Assembly (NCBI GenBank): GCA_049966775.1
Contig: JBMFTZ010000022.1
Coordinates: 1 to 15,636 of the forward strand
Direction of reading: 5' to 3'
Source of the DNA: JAKAWW01 sp049966775
Lineage (GTDB): Archaea > Micrarchaeota > Micrarchaeia > Micrarchaeales > Micrarchaeaceae
DNA length: 15,636 nucleotides
Position numbers and translations under genes: made by a program
The notes under the pieces: model-generated
The model's input: only the letters and a program-made list of their open reading frames with translations
Database searches by the model: none
What the model was told of the DNA's origin: nothing
Shown here: positions 1 to 5,782 of the stretch, in pieces
Numbering within the stretch: position 1 is the first letter of the stretch
Layout of the letters: every line of letters begins with the position of its first letter

Positions 1-32
1 ACAAGGCCTTCTTTTGCGTGTTTTCCCTCCAT
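1..32 (-). CDS. possible start of a gene running off the left edge
   Basis: An ATG at 32-30 on the minus strand opens a frame that stays open to the window edge (MEGKHAKEGL). A TATA-like element on the same strand at 66-56 (TTATAAAATAC) lies about 26-29 bases upstream of the ATG, which would give a leaderless or near-leaderless transcript like others in this window. Only ten residues are visible, so no family can be named, and the region is AT-rich enough that the TATA match could be chance. Confidence 0.25.
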   Translation of the reverse strand, partial: MEGKHAKEGL

Positions 33-124
33 AAATAGACTATGTAATTGGAGTAGTATTTTATAATAAAATATTTAAAATCGCATCACAGAAAATGCAA
101 AGGAAATACTATTTATATAGACGT

Positions 125-160
125 AAAAAAGGAATGACCCGCCTCAGCTAGTGGGCCATT
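125..160 (-). terminator. hairpin plus T-run downstream of the 191-610 gene
   Basis: On the minus strand, arms 160-151 and 142-133 pair over ten positions with one mismatch (137/156) and one G-T pair, with an eight-base loop. The hairpin is followed by a run of six T at 130-125. It begins about 30 bases past the stop codon of the 191-610 gene, the expected place for its transcription terminator. Confidence 0.55.
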
Positions 161-190
161 CGCAGCATAGCAAGGTTGTGGCTACCGTGC

Positions 191-610
191 TTATCTATTC
201 CTTAAAAGGGCAGTTGGTACTGTCTGTTGTTTAGCAGCATACTCTGCCATTTTTTGGAGCGGATCCCAGAATCGCTGCTTTTCATCCCCTTTGTGGTTTT
301 CGCTCATGGTGCTTGATATGTCTGCAATACTACAAAAGTCTTTCTTGCCCCACAGGTTTTCTACAATCTCCCGAAGTGATCCAAAATCAGAATAACTCTC
401 TGAGGATGGGCTCCTGTTCTCTATAATGTCTATGAGCTGGCTCCAGAACCCCTGCATCTCGCTGTCATTTTTCATTTCCCCGAGTATCAACTTAGCGACT
501 TCTGTGGCTGCATCCGGGTTCCCTTCTTTACGCCATATCTGCGCAAATTCTTCGAAGTCAGCGAGGTTGTGAGAATTCCTAAGCTCGCTCACATACGTTT
601 TTTCTACCAT
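191..610 (-). CDS. hypothetical protein, soluble and helical
   Basis: This is a 139-residue protein that I do not recognise. It has no predicted membrane segment, no signal peptide and no repeated Cys/His metal motif. It is rich in charged and aromatic residues (several Trp, Phe and Glu), with a pattern of short amphipathic helices reminiscent of helical-repeat proteins. Two similar stretches suggest an internal duplication of a roughly 60-residue unit: EMQGFWSQLIDIIEN near residues 51-65 and EKQRFWDPLQKMAEY near 110-124. Both have charged-x-Gln, then Phe-Trp, then an amphipathic helix. The ATG start is supported by an upstream AAGTGAT element and a TATA box at 663-652. The gene stands alone, with a terminator-like hairpin after it. 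Function unknown. Confidence 0.7.
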   Translation of the reverse strand: MVEKTYVSELRNSHNLADFEEFAQIWRKEGNPDAATEVAKLILGEMKNDSEMQGFWSQLIDIIENRSPSSESYSDFGSLREIVENLWGKKDFCSIADISSTMSENHKGDEKQRFWDPLQKMAEYAAKQQTVPTALLRNR

Positions 611-651
611 TCTATCACTTCTTATACTTCACTTATCCTTTTTTGGCTCCT

Positions 652-665
652 CATATTTAAATATT
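652..665 (-). promoter_or_regulatory. TATA box for the 191-610 gene
   Basis: The minus strand reads AAATATTTAAATATGA here, about 45 bases upstream of the ATG at 610. This predicts a transcript start near 632 and a leader of about 20 bases that contains the AAGTGAT ribosome-binding element. Confidence 0.5.
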
Positions 666-823
666 TCTGTTTTTTGTAAAATCTCAAATGGCATGCGGGA
701 TTTTGAAATACTGTGCACGCCGAATGCGCGGGATCGCATGGGCACTACCGTAACGTTAAGCAATCGCATGTGCATTGCTGCGCTTATTGTTTCAAGCGGT
801 CAAATTGCGCTGAGGAAAGCAAG
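666..823. other. intergenic region with a spaced 12-base direct repeat
   Basis: No gene is seen between the two hypothetical proteins. ATCGCATGGGCA at 733-744 and ATCGCATGTGCA at 763-774 are direct repeats differing at one base. Their starts are 30 bases apart, about three helical turns. The perfect palindrome TAACGTTA (751-758) lies between them. The set sits 50-90 bases upstream of the TATA box at 824, so it could be a regulator binding region, but there is no direct evidence for this. Confidence 0.35.
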
Positions 824-832
824 CTATAAATA
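824..832 (+). promoter_or_regulatory. TATA box for the 855-1304 gene (leaderless)
   Basis: CTATAAATA is centred 27 bases upstream of the ATG at 855, and purine-rich sequence upstream could serve as BRE. The predicted transcript start coincides with the start codon, so translation would be leaderless. No ribosome binding site is seen, which agrees. Confidence 0.65.
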
Positions 833-854
833 GATGTTATAGCTCATTTACATT

Positions 855-1304
855 ATGCCTGAAAGCGTGCTGGTTGCGGAGGTGCGGAGGTTTCCCACAT
901 TGAGGCAACCGGAAGAGAAGACCGTCTCATTGCTGAGGGTAGATACTGGCGAAAGATACATAGAGGTTTCAAGCAGTACAGAAATAAAGAGCAGGATTTA
1001 CGATCACGTCTATATTTCCGGCAACGCATTCATGGCCTTCTCCATAAATCCGGTCATAGTGAACAGCATCTTCAGGGCCGAAGCAGGCATGCATGACAGA
1101 GAAGGCAAGTACAAGCTTTTCAATCTTTTCGTGCAAGATCTGAGGGCGGTAATGGATCCAAAGGAAGGCGGCGATCCGCTCTTGCCTAATAGCGTTATCA
1201 AGGCGCACCCGATCTTCTTCGACCAGATTGTCGCAGATACGCTAGACCTCCATGAAGGCCAGCTCCTACGCCTGGTGCGAAGTCCCATATGGATAGGCCC
1301 GTAA
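855..1304 (+). CDS. hypothetical protein, 149 residues
   Basis: I do not recognise this protein. It is soluble, with no membrane segment and no cysteines. The N-terminal half has an alternating hydrophobic pattern typical of beta strands (SVLVAEVRRF; KTVSLLRVDTGERYIEV; HVYISGNAFMAFSIN). The C-terminal half is more helical (KLFNLFVQDLRAVMD; FDQIVADTLDLHEGQLLRLV). The ATG start is fixed by the TATA box 27 bases upstream. The gene is monocistronic: the next gene downstream is on the other strand. A small regulatory or ligand-binding protein is conceivable, but no motif supports a specific role. Confidence 0.7.
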   Translation: MPESVLVAEVRRFPTLRQPEEKTVSLLRVDTGERYIEVSSSTEIKSRIYDHVYISGNAFMAFSINPVIVNSIFRAEAGMHDREGKYKLFNLFVQDLRAVMDPKEGGDPLLPNSVIKAHPIFFDQIVADTLDLHEGQLLRLVRSPIWIGP

Positions 1305-1512
1305 AGACGAATATCACCAATTCTTCTATCATTTCTTTATCCCGGTATCATAGTTATCATAAATACTCTTATAATGGCGCGATAGCTAGCTTAAAGGTAT
1401 CTTAGTGTGGCCTAAATTGTTAGAGAATGCTAAATGCAAGATAGTATGCGGCGCCAAGGTGGCGCAAATCTGTCAACTTGATAGATATAAAGCATAAAAT
1501 AAGAACCATGTA
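1305..1512. other. intergenic region, no gene seen; one perfect short hairpin
   Basis: This stretch lies between two convergent genes. It contains TATA-like CATAAATAC near 1358-1366 on the plus strand and a perfect six-base-pair hairpin at 1451-1465 (GCGCCA, loop AGG, TGGCGC). I saw no open frame worth calling, no tRNA and no complete guide-RNA box set. A short RNA starting near 1388 cannot be excluded. Confidence 0.3.
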
Positions 1513-1537
1513 AGGCACGCGCTTGTGCGGCGTGCCT
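1513..1537 (-). terminator. hairpin overlapping the stop codon of the broken trpS
   Basis: AGGCACGC (1513-1520) pairs perfectly with GCGTGCCT (1530-1537) across a nine-base loop. The stem includes the TAG stop codon of the TrpRS sequence (1538-1536). On the minus strand it is followed by T-rich sequence. A terminator is the likely role, though the T-run is interrupted. Confidence 0.4.
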
Positions 1538-2693
1538 ATTCCGAAAGCACGCCATACTTGTCTAGAAGCCCTTCCAGGTCAACATCATCATTCCTCATTA
1601 TTGCCTGAGAGAGCTCCCTTTTGCCGATTTTCTTGTAGTTCTCCTTGATCTCTGCTGCTTTCTCGATTACCTTATCGTAGAGCATTTTCTTCAGTTCACA
1701 GCTAAGCAGCCTGCCGCTCTTGTACTCTCTGCTCAGCGCTTCAGCCTCTTCAGGCTCCAGGAAGCGGTATTTTAAGTAGATATAAGCAACGTCTATTTCT
1801 GGTACGCCGCCAAGCGCCCTGTGCTCCTCGATGCTGCTTCTTCCACCGCTGAATGCAGAATAAATCTTCTTCTTCATCACTGCCTCGTCTTCGAAAAGGT
1901 AAACGGCATCGCCTTTCGACTTCGGCATCTTGCTGCCATCTAATCCGGGGAGAAACCTGCTGTGCAGCACCGATGGCTTTTCATAGCCGTATTTTTCCGC
2001 CACATCCCTAGCGGCCCTCAGATGCGGGTCCTCGTCGGGCCCTATCGGTACCAGCACGTTCCGCATGCCAAGCGTTTCTGGAAACACGACATGCGCTGAC
2101 TGAACAGCAGGGTAGAAATTGAGGTCTATGTTGTCGGAATGCGTGTAGCCATATACCGCCATGTTGGTGCTAAGCGTTATGCCTCTAGCGAGTTTTATCG
2201 CAAGGTTGTATATGTTCGTATAGATCTGGTCTATTATGAGGCGGGTTTTCTTGGGGTCAAAGCCATATGCAAGATATTCCCTGGCAAGCCTAAGGCCGTT
2301 CCTTATGCCTTCTTCCTAGCTTTTTATTTTGTTGGCAACATAGCTTTCATCATCAGAGATTGGCGCATATACATCGATGCCGTATTCCTTCTGGAAGAAC
2401 AAGTTTGTGTCAAATACGCCGATATGGCCAATGTGGAAAAAGCCGCTTGGTTCAGTCCCGAAACTATCGCACTCTTCTGCCCCTCTAGAAGCCTTGAATA
2501 AAAAAGGTCAAAGTCCCTGTGCGAGCTTAGCAAACCATTACTGAAGCCACCGGTAAGTCGGCTTTTCAGCCAGTTCACTTACGCTGCCTGCGCCAAAATC
2601 AGATACGAGCTTCTACGTGTCGCTATCCAGCTGCTTCATGAATTCTATCGCGCCATCAGCTTTGCCTGTTGCTCCGTTTGCATTGCTAGCCAT
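1536..2693 (-). pseudogene. trpS: tryptophanyl-tRNA synthetase, disrupted (2 stops, 2 frameshifts)
   Basis: This is an archaeal/eukaryotic-type TrpRS, the class I enzyme that charges tRNA-Trp, of normal full length (386 codons from the ATG at 2693). Read piecewise, all landmarks are present: a SHRDFDLF block; the nucleotide-binding HIGH motif (SGFFHIGHIG); PISDDES; the GFDP block; NFYPAVQ; and the KMSKS loop (SKMPKSK) in the intact 3' half, which reads openly from 2162 to 1536. The frame is broken by a TAG at 2615-2613, a one-base insertion near 2540, a one-base loss in the G run at 2457-2459 (restoring frame), and a second TAG at 2318-2316. TAG also ends five intact genes here (carbamate kinase, AlaX, sufS, sufB and the RAM-like gene), so it acts as a stop. 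The promoter looks intact, suggesting recent decay. Sequencing error could explain the indels but less easily both stops. A working TrpRS must exist elsewhere. Confidence 0.85.
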
Positions 2694-2718
2694 TTGATCA
2701 TAGCATGTACCGAATGAA

Positions 2719-2730
2719 GTTATATTTAAG
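2719..2730 (-). promoter_or_regulatory. TATA box upstream of the broken trpS
   Basis: The minus strand reads CTTAAATATAAC, centred about 32 bases from the ATG at 2693, predicting a leader of about six bases. Its preservation despite a ruined reading frame suggests the gene broke recently. Confidence 0.5.
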
Positions 2731-2733
2731 CCT

Positions 2734-2882
2734 TTCTACGGTACATTCGAAGATGCAAAAAGCACAACATGGAAAACTGTCACGCCTATGGCCCCGGCAA
2801 CGGGAAGTGCAAGCAGCGTCGGCGAACTGAGAACATACCATGCACTTGCAGGGGAAGCCCCTACCTTTGGGTAGGGGAAAGT
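2734..2882 (+). mobile_element. remnant of an IS200/IS605-type right end (TnpB 3' end / omega-RNA-like)
   Basis: The sequence GAAGCCCCTACC-TTTG-GGTAGGGG at 2854-2877 forms a perfect eight-base-pair hairpin (2858-2865 with 2870-2877). It is preceded by GAAG and followed by AAAGTCAC (2878-2885). A GAAGCCC hairpin ending in GTCAC is the form I associate with the right end of many archaeal and bacterial IS605/TnpB elements, where it is also the 3' scaffold of the omega RNA. Upstream, an open frame ends in the hairpin with GSASSVGELRTYHALAGEAPTFG then TAG, which resembles the unstructured C-terminal tail of TnpB proteins (compare endings such as EAPSFR). No zinc-ribbon Cys pairs or DED nuclease residues are present, so the transposase body is gone. 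The left boundary is uncertain. The identification rests on remembered motif form, not a database match. Confidence 0.5.
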
Positions 2883-2919
2883 CACAAAAAAGAGGATTAA
2901 ATAACTTGCCGGTATCTGC

Positions 2920-2962
2920 GCGTGTTCAAACAAAAAGAAATGCAGGCCGCAATGACGGCCTG
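2920..2962 (-). terminator. terminator of the DUF981 gene
   Basis: On the minus strand the arms 2962-2956 (CAGGCCG) and 2949-2943 (CGGCCTG) pair perfectly over seven bases with a six-base loop. They are followed by a T-rich run (CATTTCTTTTTGTTTG). It lies 34 bases past the stop codon of the membrane-protein gene and looks like a bacterial-style intrinsic terminator. Confidence 0.65.
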
Positions 2963-2995
2963 TTGCAACATCCAGCCTTTTCTACTGCCTCGGTT

Positions 2996-3577
2996 TTACG
3001 GCGGTGCCACAAGGTGCTCGAAGATGCCGCTGCCGCCCACCAGTATTGAGAAGAATGCCACTATTATAAGCAGTGCCGCTAGGAAGTAGTAGGCGGCTTT
3101 GCCGTTCTTCTTCGGGTCTAGGTATACAAGCGGTGAGAGCAGCGATACAAGCGCAGCGAAGAAGTAAATGCCGAGCGCGCTGTAAAGGTCTATGCCGCGC
3201 TCTAGCTTGAGCGCTACTATGGCATACGTCTCGACAAAGAGGTATATACCAAGGAAGAAGCCAAATATGGATACAACGTTGGGCTTGATGTTCTTGTAGA
3301 GCATGTATGATACCGCTATCATTATCAGGCCCAGGAACAGCATCGGGTCACCAAAAAGCATGTTATAGCCGCTCAGTGCCCCAGGGAACGGCCACACGAA
3401 AGACATGAAGAAGCCGCTGACAAAATCGAAGAAGCCTACCACAATGCCGGGTATGGCGATATCTGCAAACACGCGCTTTCCGCGCGCAGCTCCTATCAGG
3501 TAGAGCGCTAGCAGCGAGGTGCTGGTTGCCACTGCAACCAGCATTATTGTAAGTGGATCAACAAACGGTGCGGGCAT
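2996..3577 (-). CDS. DUF981-like integral membrane protein
   Basis: This is a 193-residue, strongly hydrophobic protein with about six membrane-spanning helices, at roughly residues 10-28, 38-58, 74-92, 99-122, 132-152 and 163-183. The opening FVDPLTIMLVAVATS and the positions of the acidic residue in the second and fourth helices (GFFDFVSGFF, LFVETYAIV) fit the DUF981 family of uncharacterised archaeal and bacterial membrane proteins, which start with a similar F-x-D-P-L motif. There is no ATPase or known transport motif. The ATG is preceded by GTGAT and by a TATA box at 3617-3606. The gene is monocistronic with a clear terminator. Family assignment is from pattern memory; function is unknown. 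Confidence 0.75.
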   Translation of the reverse strand: MPAPFVDPLTIMLVAVATSTSLLALYLIGAARGKRVFADIAIPGIVVGFFDFVSGFFMSFVWPFPGALSGYNMLFGDPMLFLGLIMIAVSYMLYKNIKPNVVSIFGFFLGIYLFVETYAIVALKLERGIDLYSALGIYFFAALVSLLSPLVYLDPKKNGKAAYYFLAALLIIVAFFSILVGGSGIFEHLVAPP

Positions 3578-3605
3578 TTTATCACAATTTCAATATACCA
3601 GGTAA

Positions 3606-3617
3606 TACTTAAATATG
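3606..3617 (-). promoter_or_regulatory. TATA box for the DUF981 gene
   Basis: The minus strand reads CATATTTAAGTA, centred about 35 bases upstream of the ATG at 3577. This predicts transcription from about 3586 and a short leader holding GTGAT. Confidence 0.55.
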
Positions 3618-3727
3618 TTTTCATGATCGAGCACATTGCCCATATTGAACCACGTTATAATCTCAAAACTTAAATATAATAACAATATTACTTAATTAAT
3701 GTTCTCAGTACTTTAATATTTTTCCAA

Positions 3728-3742
3728 TAAATATTTATATAC
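3728..3742 (+). promoter_or_regulatory. strong TATA box for the candidate RNA at 3761
   Basis: AATAAATATTTATAT lies in a very AT-rich stretch (3650-3745) and predicts a transcript start at about 3761-3764. That matches the 5' arm of the first helix of the candidate RNA. No ribosome binding site follows. Confidence 0.5.
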
Positions 3743-3760
3743 GCTTGCCCATATACTATA

Positions 3761-3905
3761 GTGTGGGTTTATGAATAACAGTGCTGCTGTCGCATTTATG
3801 CTTCACGCACCATCTTCTTATTCCAAACCTACACAAACCCATCCAGGTGCATGGCCTCGCGCCATGCACCTATCCCATCCCTTTGGCTTGCAGCAACGCA
3901 AGTCC
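3761..3905 (+). ncRNA. candidate structured non-coding RNA, unassigned
   Basis: Three helices follow one another right at the predicted transcript start. The first pairs 3761-3770 (GTGTGGGTTT) with 3825-3834 (AAACCTACAC), ten pairs with one G-U. The second is a perfect eleven-pair hairpin (3845-3855 with 3861-3871, loop CTCGC). The third pairs 3887-3891 with 3898-3902 around AGCAAC. An open frame of 102 codons covers the area, but its product has almost no acidic residues, many His and Ser, and no recognisable fold pattern, so I treat it as non-coding. I looked for the hallmarks of RNase P RNA, SRP RNA, C/D and H/ACA guides and tRNA and found none. The 3' end is uncertain and could extend toward 3970. 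Confidence 0.4.
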
Positions 3906-3971
3906 CTATTCCTGCTTATGCGATTAAAGTTGCCTGTTCTGAAGTTGCGCTTTTTCCTGACTGTGGGTGGT

Positions 3972-3981
3972 GATATAAAAA
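3972..3981 (+). promoter_or_regulatory. TATA box for the 4083 operon
   Basis: GATATAAAAA is centred about 26 bases upstream of 4002, the first base or two of a strong hairpin (4001-4024). This gives the downstream gene pair their own promoter, separate from the one at 3728. Confidence 0.45.
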
Positions 3982-4000
3982 CAGTGTTCCAGAGGCTATC

Positions 4001-4082
4001 TGCATCGCATGCTCATGCGGTGCAACAAAACGGCTTCATTACAGCTTGCGCGGCATGCGACACGGGCTCGGTCCTTTGACCG
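4001..4082 (+). promoter_or_regulatory. structured 5' leader with a hairpin abutting the start codon
   Basis: Two hairpins occupy the predicted leader. The first, 4001-4011 with 4014-4024, has about ten pairs including one G-T. The second (CGGTC 4069-4073, loop CTTT, GACCG 4078-4082) ends on the base before the first possible GTG start (4083) and buries part of the GGTG ribosome-binding sequence. Most other transcripts in this window appear nearly leaderless, so an 80-base folded leader is unusual and could control translation. Confidence 0.4.
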
Positions 4083-4358
4083 GTGGCGGTGGTTGTGGCG
4101 AGTAGCAAGAGCAAGGTACCAGCAACGAGCAACTATTACAAATTCTTCCTAATCCAGCCAAGGGCCGATGCAAATGCAAAAGAGCTGGCCCAAAAACTCA
4201 TGGCTTTTGACGAGGTGGCAGAGGTTTACGTGACAGAAGGCGTGGCAGGATTTATGGTAAAAGCTAAATTCTTTTCTAGTGATATACCAAATAACTTGGA
4301 ACGCTACATACGGGGCAAGCTGGGAGAGCGCTACGGCGTTCTAGTAAGCCCGTTGTAG
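4083..4358 (+). CDS. small stand-alone RAM/AsnC-ligand-domain-like protein
   Basis: This 91-residue protein has the beta-alpha-beta-beta-alpha-beta pattern of the ligand-binding (RAM) domain of Lrp/AsnC regulators: YYKFFLIQPRADANAKELAQKLMAF, then VAEVYVTEGVAGFMVKAKF, then a helix (LERYIRGKLG) and a final strand. The phrase pattern 'helix, E-V-A-E-V-Y-V-T-x-G-x-A-x-F-M-V-K' is typical of that fold. There is no helix-turn-helix, so it would not bind DNA itself. It may sense a small molecule or modulate another regulator. Three in-frame GTG codons (4083, 4089, 4095) could start it. GGTGGCGGTGG upstream of 4095 favours the third by comparison with the sufD site. It is followed 22 bases later by a small gene in the same direction. 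Confidence 0.65.
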   Translation: MAVVVASSKSKVPATSNYYKFFLIQPRADANAKELAQKLMAFDEVAEVYVTEGVAGFMVKAKFFSSDIPNNLERYIRGKLGERYGVLVSPL

Positions 4359-4380
4359 TACGCGAAGAAAGGGTGATGCG

Positions 4381-4554
4381 ATGAGCATGTTTCAGAAACT
4401 GCTTCTTTATCGTGGCAAAAGAGCCAGAGCGGGCACAGAAAAGGGCAGGGCGCAGCGGGTAATCAAGCTCGATGATAACACGTACCAGATCGTCTGGGCC
4501 GACGAATATGATAAGTGGGTCAGCTTTTTCAAGGACTCCGGCAAGCTGAAGTAA
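4381..4554 (+). CDS. small basic protein, 57 residues
   Basis: An ATG at 4381 preceded by GGGTGATG opens a 57-residue frame (MSMFQKLLLYRGKR ... KDSGKLK) ending in TAA. The N-terminal half is strongly basic (RGKRARAGTEKGRAQR). The C-terminal half is a possible small beta unit rich in aromatics and acids (VIKLDDNTYQIVWADEYDKWVSFF). It lies 22 bases after the RAM-like gene and is probably co-transcribed with it. The clear ribosome site, balanced composition and tight spacing argue that it is real, although it is shorter than many ORF-length cut-offs. I do not recognise the family. The charge split suggests a nucleic-acid or protein-binding role, but that is a guess. Confidence 0.65.
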   Translation: MSMFQKLLLYRGKRARAGTEKGRAQRVIKLDDNTYQIVWADEYDKWVSFFKDSGKLK

Positions 4555-4618
4555 GCGTGTTATGTAAAAGCTTTGCTCGGTTCTCCTGTTTCCGCTTCTC
4601 TATGCCATATAATAAGTG

Positions 4619-4627
4619 TTAAATATT
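4619..4627 (+). promoter_or_regulatory. TATA box for mevalonate kinase
   Basis: TTAAATATT is centred 32 bases upstream of the ATG at 4655, predicting a leader of about six bases. A second TATA-like run (CATATAATA, 4606-4614) lies just upstream. The position argues against an upstream GTG start at 4616, which would precede the transcript start. Confidence 0.45.
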
Positions 4628-4654
4628 TCTGTTGAAAATGCATACTGTGGTTGC

Positions 4655-5701
4655 ATGATTGTGAGCGCGCCGGCGGTAGCCAAGCTGTACGGCGAGCATG
4701 CTGTCGTATACGGAAAGCTCTCTGTCGCTGTTGCCCTCAGCGTATATGCAAGCGCAGAGATAAGCGAAACAGAAAGCAATACGCTTGATGTGGATCTGCC
4801 CCAGATGGGTGTTGAAGCCAGCTTTTCCAAGGAAGAGCTGAGGGGGCTGTTCTATGATTACGCCTTTAGGAAGGGCATAGACAGCTTTATAGATGCGCAC
4901 AAGAGCGTGAGCGAGCACGTGCTGCCATACGCTGTGATAGCAAGCAGGCTTATGTTCGGCTATGGCGTAAGCGCTCTTGGTGTGCGCGTTACGATAAATT
5001 CCGAAATACCTGTAAAGAAGGGCTTTGCCAGCAGCGCCGCATGTGCCACCGCTTTCACTGTCGCAGTGCTCAAGCGCAGTCACGCCGCCTTGCCCACTGG
5101 CGAGATCATAGAAATAGCGAGGGATGGCGACCGCGTATTGCACAGGAACGAGGGCGCGGGCAGGATAGACGTGAGCGCCGCGCTGCTAGGCGGCTACGTG
5201 AGCTACAGCAACGCGAAGGGCGCATCAAGGGAGCAGGTCGACACCAATATTGACATGCTTTTCATAGACACCGGCCCGAAGAAGAGCACCGCCGAAACCG
5301 TGGGCCACGTGAGCGAGCTGTACAAATCCAACAGGGCGTATGCTGAGGCGCTTTTCCTAGCAATAGAGAACTGCGCAGCAGAGGGTCTGGAAGCGCTCAG
5401 GAAGGGCGACATTTCAAAGGCCGGCGCGCTCATGTACAAGAACCACGAGATGCTCGCCGAACTTGGAGTTTCGAGCGATGGCCTGGACAGGGCAGTAGCT
5501 ACCGCAAAGGAGCTCAGCATGTACGGTGCAAAGCTTAGCGGAGGCGGTGGCGGCGGGATGGTAGTGGCTATAGGCAGGGATCTCGAAGCCGCGAGCGCAG
5601 CAATAGAGAGCAAAGGCTTCGCCACAAGCAAGTACAGCGTAGCCTTCGACGGAGCCATAAGCTATATAAGCGACATGCTCAGCGCAGAATATAGCCGCTG
5701 A
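4655..5701 (+). CDS. mvk: mevalonate kinase
   Basis: Phosphorylates mevalonate with ATP in the pathway to isopentenyl units for archaeal ether lipids; cytosolic. It is a GHMP-family kinase of 348 residues, counted from the ATG at 4655, where MIVSAPAVAKLYGEHAVVYGK matches the usual archaeal N-terminus. An upstream GTG would add 13 unlikely residues. Motif 1 is GEHAVVYGK (13-21). The ATP phosphate loop is PVKKGFASSAACA (119-131), where most relatives have G-L-G-S-S-A. The probable catalytic Asp is D172 in RIDVSAALLGG. Motif 3 is GAKLSGGGGGGMVVAIG (291-307). The usual neighbours of the pathway (isopentenyl phosphate kinase, HMG-CoA reductase) are not next to it: the adjacent amino-acid-kinase-fold gene is a carbamate kinase. 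Residues 190-196 (ASREQVD) are encoded by a 23-base stretch also found in the proline dehydrogenase gene. Confidence 0.93.
   Translation: MIVSAPAVAKLYGEHAVVYGKLSVAVALSVYASAEISETESNTLDVDLPQMGVEASFSKEELRGLFYDYAFRKGIDSFIDAHKSVSEHVLPYAVIASRLMFGYGVSALGVRVTINSEIPVKKGFASSAACATAFTVAVLKRSHAALPTGEIIEIARDGDRVLHRNEGAGRIDVSAALLGGYVSYSNAKGASREQVDTNIDMLFIDTGPKKSTAETVGHVSELYKSNRAYAEALFLAIENCAAEGLEALRKGDISKAGALMYKNHEMLAELGVSSDGLDRAVATAKELSMYGAKLSGGGGGGMVVAIGRDLEAASAAIESKGFATSKYSVAFDGAISYISDMLSAEYSR
5221..5243 (+). repeat. 23-base exact repeat, copy 1 (inside mevalonate kinase)
   Basis: The 23 bases at 5221-5243 are identical to 7854-7876 in the proline dehydrogenase gene. Both are read in the same frame, giving ASREQVD followed by x-N. 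Confidence 0.9.
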
Positions 5702-5782
5702 TATCCTATGCTGCGAATGCGATTGCCAGTATTTTGCGGCAGCACGATTGTGTGCGGGCGAAGGATGCGAAATCAGATTGCG

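Noticed and set aside
2139..2578. Two open frames (2139-2501 plus and 2324-2578 minus) in the trpS region
   Set aside because: The plus frame is antisense to trpS. The minus frame is partly the shifted middle of trpS (SHRDFDLF) and then out-of-frame sequence, so neither is a gene by itself.
1536..2693. TAG recoding (for example pyrrolysine) in trpS
   Set aside because: Five intact genes here end in TAG, and the same gene also has two frameshifts, so ordinary decay explains it better.
2736..2933. 65-residue hydrophobic open frame on the minus strand
   Set aside because: It is the reverse of the IS605-like end, including the hairpin; no promoter or ribosome site, and it lies beyond the terminator of the DUF981 gene.
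3771..4079. 102-residue open frame on the plus strand
   Set aside because: Product has almost no acidic residues and no fold pattern, and it overlaps several strong RNA hairpins; treated as non-coding RNA region.
3761..4080. RNase P RNA or SRP RNA
   Set aside because: The conserved RNase P core segments and the SRP helix 8 motif were not found on either strand.
5702..5782. Six-pair inverted repeat TGCTGC/GCAGCA (5709-5744) as terminator between mevalonate kinase and carbamate kinase
   Set aside because: Loop of 24 bases and no T-run on either strand; too weak to call.
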